Shown here: positions 45,965-61,202 of the stretch, piece after piece | How the letters are laid out: each line of letters opens with the position of its first letter | Numbering within the stretch: the stretch's first letter is position 1 | NCBI GenBank assembly: GCA_963514095.1 | Contig: OY741276.1 | Span: 9,953,266-10,017,265, forward strand | Reading direction: 5' to 3' | Length of the DNA: 64,000 nucleotides | Origin: Eutrigla gurnardus | Lineage: Eukaryota; Chordata; Actinopteri; Perciformes; Triglidae | Translations under genes and position numbers: made by a program | Notes under the pieces: generated by a model | The model's input: only the letters and a program-made list of their open reading frames with translations | What the model was told of the DNA's origin: nothing | Databases searched by the model: none

Positions 45965-48900
45965 CTTCTCATTGACACCCCTCCCGGCTCTGTTTACCCC
46001 CCTGAGCCTTTGAAAACCTGAGTGTTTCAAATGTATTCCGCACACAAACTCATCAGAGGACTGTTCCTGAACCTATAGAGGCAATTATATATTTGTGATT
46101 AAAATCAGGGTGATTTTCGCCGTCACTAAGAATCACGTGTTTTCTGTCTTGATCCTACACTCCCCTCCTTCCTTCTGTGCTTATTTCACATAGCTAGCTG
46201 GGTACCAAACTCCTCATTACTCTAATCTAGAGAGCATGCTGCTCCCCTAATGGCCACGGGCCCCAAAGAATATCAAGTGCTGTTTAATTTTTTTACTCTA
46301 TTCAGCCTTTACATTTGTACCATCCCTCAGCCGGCTCTTCTGTCCATCTTTCCACCAATTCGGCTCCCATTTAGTGTCCCTCCATAAAGATACTAAAGCT
46401 GGCACCAACCTTTTCTCCTTTTTTTTTTTTTTTTCTGGTAGGGAAGGATGTGAGTTTTAAAAGCTTATCAAAGCACCACGTCTCGTCCCTTTATTTCATG
46501 CTATCTGTTCATGCCCTCCGACAAGAGTTTATATTTTACTGTCCTTCTGAATATGTACTTATTTAACTCTGTGCTGAATTAGACACATCTCCATGGTTAC
46601 CGAAACAGCGGAGAGCAGGTGGAGGGCCCTTGAGGATGCATTAGAACCTTCTTGCAAAGAGGGGATGCATCTTAGCTGTAAGTGTGCATCAGGCCTGTTT
46701 CAAGGGCCGAGGCGGAGTTCATTGGATCGGCCTGGAATCATCCTTGGCGTGCTGCACAACTTAACATGAGCTGCACTGACAGCAAACGGGATGACCAGGT
46801 AATGAATATGCAGAGAGATATTTAAATAAATCTGTCAAATTAAGATAAATTTAATAATAATAATATTTTTTTTTATTTATTTTCTAAACACTCAAAGTCA
46901 GTGTACAAGGAGCAACTGAATTAAAGGGAGTAGGCTTGTCTGAATACCTGTAGATACGTTTTCAAGTGAGATTTGAAAGTGGTAATGGAAGTGGAGTGTT
47001 GATGTCATGGGGCACACTGTCCTCGCTCTAAATAAAAAAGTTATCATTTTTTTTTAAAAGCCTGTAATGATTAATTGCTAATTTACAGCTGAAGGAGGCT
47101 AAGAGAGTGACACATCAGTGGCACCAAATGCCAAGAAAGAAGTCTTGTAATTTGTGGATTTCCATGTGTTGTGGGGTGCACAATACGAAAGGAGATTATT
47201 TTTTAGACATCCCAGTAACCCGTTGGAAATATACATGAGTGAAGAGATTGTTTGAAAATATCCCGAGCATGAATTAGTGCTGAGCCCTGCCACATTAAGA
47301 ACCCACAGCACCTCAGCTCCGCTGCTGGTCTGCGCTCCACTGGGATTTCATGCTACATATTTTATAGTTTAGTACAATCTTCGCAGTGAAATATGGTTTA
47401 ATGGAAGCTGCTGCTTGTGTTTTCAAAATTTCACCAAAAATCATGATGAATTAGTCCAACTTCAACATCTTTGTGTAACAGATGATAGATTTAGACATCT
47501 ATCTGTGTGAAACTGACGCTTGTGATTGAAGCGTTTTCCATTTAATTTGGGCTTTGTCAGCGGGTCATTTAAACACATTGTGGCTTCAGATTTCCTATTT
47601 TGTACTTTCTCCAAACAACCTATCAATCAATCTCAATTCACTTGTACACTTATGGTCACACATTGCTTTACAATCAAAAACAGAGATGAATAATAGAAAT
47701 AGATGACAATTTAAGTATATTCATGGTACAATTAGGACTTCTCCTCTTTGTTTCCGCATGAATCCTCATCCTCGCATTTCTCCTTCAGCCTCTTCCTAGC
47801 TTCGTCACCCCATCCCCCCATCCGTCTATCCTTGTTATATTGCCTTTTAATTTCCTCCCTCTCCCCTCTTCATTCTCCTCTTTACTCCTTTCCCCCTCAT
47901 CCGCTCTTGTATTTAGGCCCATCAAATTGAATTTCAGCGTGAGAGGCTTCTCAGTTTTCTTCAGTAACAGATGATTGAATTGAGTAGCTTGAAAGCATGT
48001 TCCACCATGAGGTGATTTTAAGGAGCTGCAAAACGATAAAACGGCCGCAAATGAATGTAGAGACTGTAAAGTTTACAAAAGCAAATTGCAGGTTACAGTG
48101 TCGATGCATGTCCTTTTAATTTGAATTGTTATTCATTTTAGTCTCAGGTTTGCTTGAAACTTTAAGAAAACAGACGAGCAGAAACCGAGGAAACTTGCAT
48201 CCTCCTTGTTTGCTGCTGATTCAAAGTAAACAGGAAAAGGAAAAATTACCTAACCACTAAATACAAGATTTACATTTTCTAACATTCCCAATGAAATACA
48301 ATTAATTTGCATTGACGTCAATAGAAAAACAAACATGGAGAGTGTGATAATGTATTCTAATGGACGAGCAACAGTTAGCGGCCAGCTGAACCATTTCTGA
48401 TCGGGTCCATTAATAAGACCTGATAATGTCCCCATAGACATCTAAGACTTGTTTCTCGTCTGTGTGTGAGTGAGTGTGCATAAATAAATGGGAAATTTTG
48501 ATTGTTTGTATAATTTGTATGTAATGTTTCCTTCTGAGACAACATACGCCTGCTCTTCCCCCAAGTGCTGCAGCTGAGAGAGAGAGGGGGGGGGGACGGA
48601 CGGAGAGAGGGAGCATAACTATTTATAGTAAATAAACCATTAAATAAAACATGCTGCACACATAACCTCTGTTTCATTTACCTTATAAGAAACAACAAAA
48701 GAAATTAGATGAAAAAAACAGTCCCAACAATAGGTAACATTAGCCCCCTACTGTTGAGTCCCATGTAAAAAAAAAAAAAATCAAATTGTTGAGTTTCTCA
48801 CACCTTTTCATGTTACTCCCTGTATAGAAACATGTTGGCATAGCAACAAGACCCCTTTGACAACAAAGCCATGCCCTAAGAGAATCCTTATTTCTGTATT

Positions 48901-51870
48901 AGTGTAAACCGGTCAACATATATCCACCCTGGCTTTGGGTTTCTGCTCCCAGGACGCTATTGTATTTACAGCATAGTGACTGAAACATACATTTGCTAAA
49001 CCTTTAGTATAGGCTTAGTGAAGTTATCTATTCCTTCTGCCAGCTTCAGTCACAGACATCAATTAAAAACATGACTGTTTATCATTTTTAATTTACTCTT
49101 AATTTATTAATATTACAATTCCAGGTTTGTTTGATTTTTTTTTTGTGGTAGTTTTTGCCTTTATTGGATAGTTTGTTGGATAGTCATATGGTACAACATA
49201 TTTGTCAGTCAGAGGCTGTTAATCTGAGGTTTAAAACGAGCACAGAGAAACATTTCCCCTGCAGCAGATGAATGTGAAAGCAGCCTAGTGTCAAACTCTG
49301 CACTGTGAAGGTCAAACATCCAGGTGAAGGAACAATAAGTAAAACCTTTTTTTTTTTACTTGAGGTGAGGGCTTTAAGTGACCAAGTAAAATGAAGAAAT
49401 CCATCTGATTGTTCACAGTGTCTGCCAGGTTGACCTTCTAGTGCAGCTGCCACTTCTGATGGTGCTGAAGTATGATAACGGAGTAAAGGTCGGTTTAAAT
49501 GGAAATACTTGAAGACGTATAAAAAAATGATAGATCGTTACAAGGAACATGCTTAATAAGATGCATGCACACACTATAAACTGTAGATGCAACATCTGAG
49601 CCATGCCTCATCACAGTTAAAATCCTCTGAATGTATTTGTTATTTTTAGATGTTTTGATTCTGCTGTTTGCTAATAATTCAATCTCTGCACTCATCATAA
49701 TCTGGTAAGGTGCAGCAAGCATTATTAATATTTTTTAACACAGCAACAAAATACAGTAGTCATTTTACCATTTAAAAAAAAAAAGCAATTCTGTCAAAAA
49801 ATAGTTTTAGAATTGGATTTTTTCTACGGCAACAACACAGGCAGTTCCCAAACACCCTTTCAATCTGCGTGTGTGTGTGTGTGTGTCTCATTCAGATTCA
49901 CACTGATGTCTGTCATGTCAACCTTTACTTTTCTGTCCTGTCTGTGCGTAAAATGTACTTAGACATCCTTCTCAGGCAGGAAAACATGAACTTTTCGTTG
50001 TTGTTTTTATAGCTCGGCATTCAGAGTAAGTATTCTCTCTTTCATACCTCCAAATCTCTTCAGGTGGATTCATTTCCCTCTAATTCCTTCTTGTCCCGAA
50101 TGGTTTCCTGATGGTGACCTTTCATATCTTATCTTGCCTCATGAATTAAAGGCATTAACTCTCTCGCACACACACACACACACCCCAACAGGTAAATAAT
50201 ACTACATAAATGAACACCCAAACGACAAATATGCATGCAATGCTTTCACCGAGAGATCAACTTATCACCTTTATAAATAAAACATACTAAGAATTCAGGC
50301 AACAGGGTGTGGACTCTGACCCGCTGACGACTCTTTGGAGTTCAAAGAGCCACGTTGACCCCGACGACATGTTTGATACGCCGGCTGTCGTGTGCCTGTT
50401 TGTCCGTCGTCTTTTCCAGCCCCTGCATATTCTCTTAATATTAACTAGGGGAAAGAATAAGGCTTCATGATGTTTAAGAGGTGTAAGGGTGCAGCGAAAG
50501 CACTCTGCACAGCTTGTCCAATTACCTTACTAATGGCCAGCTTGTCAGGCTGCCTCGTCTCTGTGGAGAAAGAAAGGACAAGTGGGGGGAGCGATCCATT
50601 CTCTTCCCTGTCACAGCAAAATCTCCCATTGGTCTCTTTATAGGGTACCTTTGCTTTCTTTTCTTTTAAGTCCCGCTGTTCAAGTACATCCTGCTTCATA
50701 TCCAAATGGTGGTAATGCCTTGGCAGTAGGAGAGGAGAGGAGGAGAGGCCGGCTGTATTGTGGGCCTGTCAATCATTTGTCTGCACTCTTTCAGAATCGC
50801 CTCACTGAGCCATAATGGGCTTTCCCATTAAGTCGAGTTAACCATCATTCACCATCAGTAGGTCGGAGACCCAATTAATTGTTTCTCGTTAATTGCGAGA
50901 TTACATCTTTTAAATCATTACCGTCTTTTTCATATCTCATACATTACATCAAACGGCTTTATTTCTGCATTTTCCATCAATGAGAGATGATGCATTCAAC
51001 AATATGTCTTACTTATGTTGTCCTTTTAGGGATTAAAGTTGATATTTTAAAGGCCAGTATAAGTGAGAGGAATGATATCACATGAGATCATATGGGCACC
51101 TGACTATTGCTTTAAGACAGATTTGAAAACTTATCAATCTCTCCTTTAATATGCGGAGCTGATCCAGGCACCCTGTTGCAGTGGGTTCTCGATGCTCTTT
51201 CAAATCCATGTGGCAAATTGATCCTAAACCTTTGACGGCCATATTCAAGGCGGTCCCCCGACTCAAAGATCAAAACCAAACTGTGGCCTTCTCTACACCG
51301 CTCGCTCAGCCGCTGCAGCACCATCTCATCATCTCAAGAACTCCAACTGCTAAAGCATCCCCTGCTGCTCTTTTGATGGTTTTATAAGACCTGCAGTGGT
51401 GGAAATTCACTAGGTACATCTACTCAAACATTGTATTTAAAATGTAGTGAGGTTTGGAGGTTGGCGTGCTTTTCTGGAGTATTTCAAATTTATGCTATAC
51501 TTTATTCTCTCCTACATTTATCTGACAACTTTAGTTAGGGGTAAATGTCCGTATTTGATGGCTGTAGGCTGGCCTTAAGAAACAGGATCTTATATCATAG
51601 TTATTTTTATGTTGAGACAATACCATCTCCACTGCACTTTAATATAGCATACCCATGACACCAAAAACTTTTGTCAGCTAAGATAAAACACATTTTCATA
51701 AAAACCTGAAAACTTGCGCTATGAGCATTAGATGGGTCCTTTCTTCTAATTATTTTAAAATCACAATAATAGTCCCCTCCGTCCATCCAGATGAGCCAAA
51801 ACAAAGTATGAAGGTACTTCATTGATTGAGTTCCTCGTCATTTTCTATTCCTTTAATGATTCACATTCTC
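45965..51870. other. Intergenic DNA, gene desert (middle part)
   Basis: No coding sequence supported. 46190-46830 and 50800-50960 are repeat-free, evenly composed stretches and candidates for conserved non-coding elements. The rest is AT-rich with short AC/GT runs (49869-49886, 50166-50182). Confidence 0.55.
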
Positions 51871-51876
51871 AAGCAT

Positions 51877-54865
<2,989 letters not shown>

Positions 54866-54871
54866 TTTATT
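54866..54871 (-). terminator. rmi1: Possible rmi1 poly(A) signal
   Basis: AATAAA on the minus strand, about 560 bases after the rmi1 stop codon. I saw no nearer hexamer, but a variant signal cannot be excluded. Confidence 0.35.
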
Positions 54872-54956
54872 ATTCAAAGAGAAAGAAAGAACATGATAAA
54901 ACCTTCAGAACTATTGTATTTCAATACACAGTAAATACTGACAAAACATGACATTT

Positions 54957-54960
<4 letters not shown>

Positions 54961-55004
<44 letters not shown>
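54961..55004. repeat. (AT)n microsatellite
   Basis: About 44 bp of AT in the rmi1 3' flank or 3' UTR. Confidence 0.97.
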
Positions 55005-55007
<3 letters not shown>

Positions 55008-55432
55008 AAGACAAAAACAGAGATGACGCTCTATAATGAATAGAAATAATCAAAAATCATGGCCTCTCCTTTATCTCCCTTTCCTCTCATTTTCTTCTGG
55101 GGAGTGTATTAAAGACCCACGCTGCCCAATAATTTTTCAGGCAGACGTAATGGATGTACTGAACGAATGCAAAGGCTGGCAATTCATTACAACAATCAGA
55201 GTATGAATTACAGACATCTCGTTCACACATTCTGTTCTCCAAATCTAAAGCAGGAAGGCAGGTTGGAGGTTAAGAAATCTACGCAAAATAACCTTAGTAT
55301 TTATAACAAGAGGAAGAATGTTTAAGGTGATGCTTATATTTGCAATTTTTCATCTCCGCTTAAAGGCAATATACTTCTCCGCTGCGTGTAATTTTCTCAT
55401 TATCGCCCACTTCCCCTCAGCCACTCCTCGGC

Positions 55433-56519
55433 CTATTTTCTCCTATCTCTCACCCTCTGCTCCAGCTCCTGGAATACTTTTTCGCTGATGGGGTCCGCCT
55501 TGGTCACCACGGCTTTCCTGGCACCTGGTTCAAGCGCGATGGTCATAACACAGCACATGTCCACCAGCTCTTCCTGACACCTCCTCATCCCACTGTCCAG
55601 CTCACCCCTCCGGACCGGGTCCCGCTTCAGGGCCGCCTTTCCTGCCACCGAGAAGCCCAGCAGGCCGGTCAAAACGTCGTCGGACAGCTCCACGTCCAGG
55701 TAACCGGTTCCGTCGGATATGGTGGCGCGGATGCACCAAAGGCCGTTGCTGCTGCTCAGTTTCCCCAAGAGAGTAACAATGAAAGCTTTGACACGGATCT
55801 CTGTGGTGTGAGGTTGTGATTTGGACACCATCTCGTCTAGCAGGCACAGATATGTAAAAGGTGGAGAGGTCAGAGTGAGAGCAGGGACTGAGCTGTCACT
55901 CTGTGGATCTATTTTAGCAGATAGCCTATCAAATACTGCAGTGCTTGAGGTATCATTTTGCCCCCGAGGTGTGTTGTGTGAGCTCTCGGTTACACTACTT
56001 GAAGAGGCGCTGGTGAGTCTATGACTGGAGCCTGGAGCTTCTGTTTTGTTGGTGGAGTTCTCTCTGTCTCTACTAGGCCCTTGTTGAACAGGGAGTTGAT
56101 TTGGCCCTTCAGTTATTACCTCTGCAAGAAAGCAGTCCATTTCTTCATCCATGAAATCATCCATATCGTTAGTAACAGAGTCTAATGCATGTGATGGCTC
56201 TGAAGCTGCAGCTGGGGAAGAGACCTGCCCTCCAGCTCCTTTCGTACAGCCTTGATAGTCCCTTTTCTGTGTGATGGATGTGGGCTTGCTCGAACCAGGC
56301 GGAGACCCAGAGTCCTGCATAGGAACACTTGTGCTTTCTTGAAAAATCACACTGTCCAACTCATCCAGGGGAAGATCGTCAAAGTCTTCATCAGGAAAGT
56401 CTTCGTCCGCCATGTTGTGATCTGGGACCTCTTGTTGAATCAAGAGGTCAGAGTCCTCTTGTTGGTTACCGTGGTGATGACCTTGGACTGATCTGTAAGA
56501 GTGGGCTAAGGCTTCATTT
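55433..56519 (-). CDS. rmi1: rmi1 coding exon 8: disordered linker and C-terminal OB fold
   Basis: 1087 bp, from acceptor TCTTTCAG in phase 2 to the stop at 55433. The first two thirds are low-complexity, acidic and Ser-rich (DFPDEDFDDLPLDELD). The last 145 residues form the OB fold that pairs with RMI2, ending LEQRVRDRRK. Confidence 0.97.
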
Positions 56520-59500
56520 CTGAAAGAGACCAGACAAAAATTGTGGGCCGAGTTAAACTAGCAGATGTTTTTGACAGTGTGTGTGGGTCCATTGTGCCAG
56601 ATGTATACCCATCCCCCCCTTTCTTTTAACAGCCCCAGTCAGAATATTTTTTCCAGGTTCAAGTCGTTTTGGAACAAAAAGATAATGCCACGAAACAAGG
56701 GAACCAAGAAAAGACCGATATAACACAAACTGTTAGGTCTTATCTTTGATAACAGCCTGCAGTCATAATTTAACACCAGCCAGCTTGTTTTGCATTTTAT
56801 ATCATAATTAGTGAAATGCCTTTGTGGTTGATTGAAATCAAAATGATCTAATTATGTGGTCACTTTTTCTCATTCGTTTTTGACTGTGCAGGAAATTCTG
56901 GCATAATTGGTGACAGCGTGCGGAGATAAAGGCAGCAGCAACATTGACAAACATTATATAAAATATGTGTCCATAGGCTGTAGGCTGCTTCCCAAAGTAG
57001 GCTAAAGATAAATGCTGGTATTTTTTTGCTGAAGACAAACATTACGCTAGAATTCAAAATGTCAAGGTACATTTGGCCGACGGTGAACACTGAGGAGCAT
57101 CAAAATGTCAGTGTTAACCACCCACCTGGATGAGGCTGTGGAGACGAGGCTCCTATCGGAGGACCTTCTCGAGTACCGAGTGGAGCTCTCACTGATTGTC
57201 ATGTAGCCACTGTCTCTAACAGGCCCAACCTGAACCCTTTCCACCTCCTCCTGGGCCTCCAGACTGGCCAACAACTCGGCATCATCTAGCTCCAGGTCCT
57301 CCACTTCCTGGTTTCCTGAAGGGAGACCAAAAATATTATGTCCAATTATAAAATGGATAGTTTAAGCTGAGGAATAAGACATCCATTCTTATACAGGCCT
57401 TATTTCATATGAAGTTGTTGAATTAAATAGTATATACCTTGTTGTGGTACTGGTGGGGCCTCCTGCTGCTCCTCAGGAAGTCCCAGCGTCCGACACAGCA
57501 CCTTGCCCTGTCATCGAATAGAAACATACCACCCTCATTATCGCATGCTATACACTGCCGTGTAACAGGTGGGATTATGTATCGATCTTCACTTCACATA
57601 GTGACAGCCCATAACGTCATCAAATGAAAAATGAATCAACATGTGATTCGGTCCAAATAGTCATTTTTAAAAGGATTACATACCATAAACATATATTGTC
57701 TTAAATCTGCTGTTGATAGATGATAGAAACCCACCTGGTTACTCCTCTCCACCAGGTCCTCCACTTCACCACCCAGGACCTTGATGTTGGACGGCCCCAA
57801 GAGAAGCATCCCAAGTCTGCAAACCATCTGCCCCTGCAGCTGCAGCTTCACACCAGGCCTGAAGGGTAACGAGCGTCAACAATCCCAAATTAACATACAG
57901 TATTGTTCCTTAAAATATGGCACAAACGTTGCAGCAAATCTATTTTGATTCCTTAATTTTGGATATCTTGAAGCTGCCAGTGATGTAGCCGTGATGTGTT
58001 TATTAACTTTGCTTACATTCTGGAAAGATGTGAAAGAAGTAGTGGTTAACAATGCAGTTAAGTGTTTCCAAGATAGATTCTTAACCTGAGAGCTGTGCTG
58101 AGTGCAGGGATTGGCTGATATTCCATGGCCTCCAAGTTCTGAACTCCGTCTGTCACCTGTACAACAGAGACGGTGTTTTTGAACAGGAAAACGTATGTGA
58201 AATGATTGCAGACTATTATTACAGAAGCCTAAACATCATTGCTGCCAAAGCCTTGTTTCTCAAAACTGTGTTTGGAAATTCTCAAGGTCGGAGGACAAAC
58301 AGCATTAAAGTAGTTCTATACATTTTTACCCGTGGCATTAAGCTGCCACTGTACTGAATACGTAAGTATACGCTGGCTGGTGGAGACATTTCAAATTGTA
58401 GAGCTGGTCAAAGCTCATTTATGTGAAGACATTGACTTCATTAACCTGCCTTTTGACAGTGATTCCAGTACATGTAGCTGTCATGGGTATTTGCATCCCA
58501 TGACTCCTAGAATTGTGAGACTTCTCAGAAACAGTCAAAGAAAAAAAGGAAAAAAGCCATTGCAACGTTTCTAAGCAACACCAGCACTATTCTTGAGAAA
58601 CCGCAGAGCAGTGACAAGTGTATTATTTAAGGTGAAAATTACAGTCTGTCTGCACCTTATATTCCAGCAATTTACCCTTCCATATGCTCCCACTGATTGT
58701 ACCTGTCCACTCAGATTCAGGTAGGATGTAGAATTCAACATTATTCTACCCAACCAAGCACAATAAGATAGATTCTACAGTTAGTTGAGTAAAATTGTAC
58801 GTACTGGTAATATTTTTTGTGATTACAAATTTTTTTTATGAACAATACAATAATAATGCAACTCCTGGACAATGTTTTCATGACAGGGATGTCACAACTA
58901 TGAGGTTGTCTTAGTTGCGAGGTGGATGACTTATATCACATATTCTGTTCTTTTAAGGCTTGTGGTCAACATCAAAATTCAAGGGAGATTTTTTTCACAT
59001 CTACTTTATTTCATACATGGCTCTTACCTGTAATAGCAGCATGCGGGTTGGTCTGGCTTCCCAGGGCCTCTGGGTGGCCTGTGTGACAGCAGACACCTCG
59101 TCGTTTGCACAATCTGAGCCCCTCAACTTCTGCAACTGACTGTACGCAGGCTGGCTGATGTCCAGTAAGGAATCAACCTGAAACAGAGTAGGACCTTTGA
59201 TCATGTTGGCTTTCCCCTGCATATGCATTTCTTAAATATCTATTGAAATGAAAAAATATATACTCTCATAACAGTATGAGTGATATACAGTACATGAATA
59301 TCCCCACTTAATTGTGGGTGGAACAGGCATCCTGTAGCTCCCATCTTTGCACCTCCGGAACCAATTTTCATTTAATGACTTGGTCTCTGGGTTTCCAGCT
59401 GGTTTCTAGCTCAAGAAAATCTGAAATCCAGTGGTGCTAATAATATGGATTCTGCTTGTACTGTCCATGAATTATACAACTAGATTGACTCTTGCTGTGT

Positions 59501-61202
59501 GATTTTGTCGAGTTTGTCTAGAATTGTTTAATTGAGTTGTAATCTGTATCGTACATCGTGATAAAGAAAATGAGAATTATTTAGACTGCTTTATTATGAA
59601 GCCTATCTATTTATAAGATCCAAAACCAAAGCAAACACCAACCACAAATCACATTGTAACCTGGCAGCTCCATTAAAATGCAACAGGAACATTCTGATCA
59701 TTTCTTTTCTTAACGTCCGTCGGCGACGGCTTTTTCCACTGTTACATGATTTTGCTTGTGTGTGCTGTTGTAACCAGTGAGGTTTATGCCCCTCCCCCTC
59801 CTTTTCACCTGTGCTCCATTGTAGGTGCATATTTTATCCTCACCATGCTGTTAATACATCTTTTAACATTGCTTTATTGGATTTGTAAAGGGTGCCTTTT
59901 AATATCTGGATAAAGTAAGCCTTCTAGGCCACTAGTTATAATGTATCTAATGAGTAATGGGCATTGTCCCCAACATACAATCTGACAATAAACATGAGAG
60001 TAAAAATGAAGTGAGAAATAAATGATCAACAAGTCGGTACCTGGATACAAAAGGTGCCTCTGAGTTCAGTCTTGTGGGCCTGAGAGAGCCCTTCAGGGAG
60101 AACAGGGTGGCCCAGGTCCCTCAGGTCTGTCAACAGCCACTGGTCCAGAACCTTAAATGTCACGTCACGCGGTGACGCACATGATAGATTAGGCTGTAAG
60201 CGTTCACAGCAAGTTCATTTCCCACCAAAGTCAGAGTAACTTTTGAATACTTTGCATTCTGTGGCATGAGTTCCAATAACTTCTATGACATAAATGGTCA
60301 TCAAGGTATGATACATTAAAAGAGCAAAGCACTTGAATGAGCTGATATCATGTCATGTTCCGGGATCCACTAGGAGACGATCTGTGCCTTGAGAAATTAA
60401 GCATTACCTCAATGTTTTGTAAAAAGAAAGAGATTTTGGCCACAGAGCGATGCAGCGGTTCAGCAACAATATTAACTTACACTGTGGGGTACAAGTGATA
60501 CAGGAAAGCATGCCCCGCATGGAGCCACCACCAGCTGGTACAGCTGACATAAGGATGAATTCATGCTGTTGACAGAATGATGCAACAGAAACCAGGATTT
60601 GTCAGGCTCAGGAGGTGCTCTTTCACTCCACAGTCGCGCACTGTAGCATGATCTTGCCATCCTTGCTCTTCAGTAGAATGGCTGATCATGACCTCGGTTT
60701 TTTGATGCTTGTCTGCTCCAAGGTTCAGGGAGTTGTGCCTTCTGTGCACTGCATCTTTGTTTCGTGGCCAAAAATATTTGAAAATTTCAGATTCATTTTT
60801 TTTTTGTATCTCCAGATATCTGTGGGAGAACACCAAGGATACTGGAAACAGACATGATCAGCTCTCCATTAACACTGGACCAAAACCAGTCAAAGTATCA
60901 GTTGGGCAGGGGTCAACTACACTGGAGAGAACCTTTTGTCACATGACCCAAGTCCTGCAATTAAATCATTCCATAGCAAAGTCTAGACTGTGATAATGTT
61001 GCATTCAGCGGCAGTGAGACATTCAGACATTCCTGCCTACCTGTTGGTTGATTTGCTGCTGTGACCTAAGACCTGCTCCTCCTGCCTCTTCCTGCAGCCA
61101 TCCCACGCAGGCTTCCAACCAGGCAAAGGGCACCTGGACGTGCCAGGAGGACTGCAGCCAGGATTGAGTAGCGCGTGCCACCGCCTGGATCTCAGGGGCC
61201 AT
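55433..61202 (-). CDS. rmi1: rmi1 (RecQ-mediated genome instability 1), 8 coding exons, complete
   Basis: Nuclear scaffold subunit of the BLM-TOP3A-RMI1-RMI2 dissolvasome, which resolves double Holliday junctions without crossover. Exons: 61202-61041, 60151-60041, 59177-59028, 58156-58086, 57858-57735, 57507-57438, 57315-57126 and 56519-55433. All phases agree and give 654 residues (human 625). Residues 1-230 carry the helical bundle and first OB fold that bind TOP3A and BLM: WHVQVPFAWLEACVGWLQEE, DISQPAYSQLQKLRG, MEYQPIPAL and NIKVLGGEVEDLVE, all close to human RMI1. The middle is acidic and Ser-rich, like the disordered human linker. The C-terminal OB fold for RMI2 includes SPPFTYLCLLDEM, VKAFIVTLLGKLSSSNGLW, SDGTGYLDVELSD and MCCVMTIAL. 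The start ATG has A at -3 and G at +4. The gene is head-to-head with hnrnpk, as in human. Confidence 0.96.
57126..57315 (-). CDS. rmi1: rmi1 coding exon 7: acidic linker
   Basis: 190 bp, phase 1 to 2, acceptor CCCTTCAG and donor GTGGGT. It encodes EDLELDDAELLASLEAQEE (human DEELLASLDEND), then a Ser/Arg-rich stretch with possible phosphorylation sites (YSRRSSDRS). Confidence 0.93.
57438..57507 (-). CDS. rmi1: rmi1 coding exon 6
   Basis: 70 bp, phase 0 to 1, acceptor ATGACAG and donor GTATAT. It encodes GKVLCRTLGLPEEQQEAP, cf. EKVLARLIGEPD in human RMI1; the linker begins here. Confidence 0.9.
57735..57858 (-). CDS. rmi1: rmi1 coding exon 5
   Basis: 124 bp, phase 2 to 0, acceptor CCCTTCAG and donor GTGGGT. 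It encodes GQMVCRLGMLLLGPSNIKVL and GGEVEDLVE, the end of the first OB fold (human NVKVLGGEVDALLE). Confidence 0.96.
58086..58156 (-). CDS. rmi1: rmi1 coding exon 4
   Basis: 71 bp, phase 0 to 2, acceptor TTGTACAG and donor GTTAAG. It encodes VTDGVQNLEAMEYQPIPALS, cf. LTDG...GMEYQPIPIL. Confidence 0.94.
59028..59177 (-). CDS. rmi1: rmi1 coding exon 3
   Basis: 150 bp, phase 0 to 0, acceptor TGTTTCAG and donor GTAAGA. It encodes LLDISQPAYSQLQKLRGSD and TQRPWEARPTRMLLLQ, part of the first OB fold. Confidence 0.96.
60041..60151 (-). CDS. rmi1: rmi1 coding exon 2 (alternative in-frame acceptor at 60193)
   Basis: 111 bp, phase 0 to 0, donor GTACCG. It encodes VLDQWLLTDLRDLGHPVLPE, cf. VFEQWLLTDLRDLEHPLLPD. 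The chosen acceptor (ATTTAAG) has no pyrimidine tract. A better-looking TTACAG 42 bases upstream is also in frame and would insert PNLSCASPRDVTFK. Homology favours the short form. Confidence 0.88.
60163..60177. repeat. Perfect inverted repeat at the rmi1 exon 2 acceptor
   Basis: CGTCAC-GCG-GTGACG, two 6-bp arms with a 3-base loop, starting 12 bases upstream of the acceptor used for rmi1 exon 2. Confidence 0.8.
61041..61202 (-). CDS. rmi1: rmi1 coding exon 1
   Basis: 162 bp, 54 codons, donor GTAGGC, phase 0. It encodes MAPEIQAVARATQSWLQSS, WHVQVPFAWLEACVGWLQEE and LRSQQQINQQ, cf. WHVKVPPMWLEACINWIQEE in human RMI1. Confidence 0.95.
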
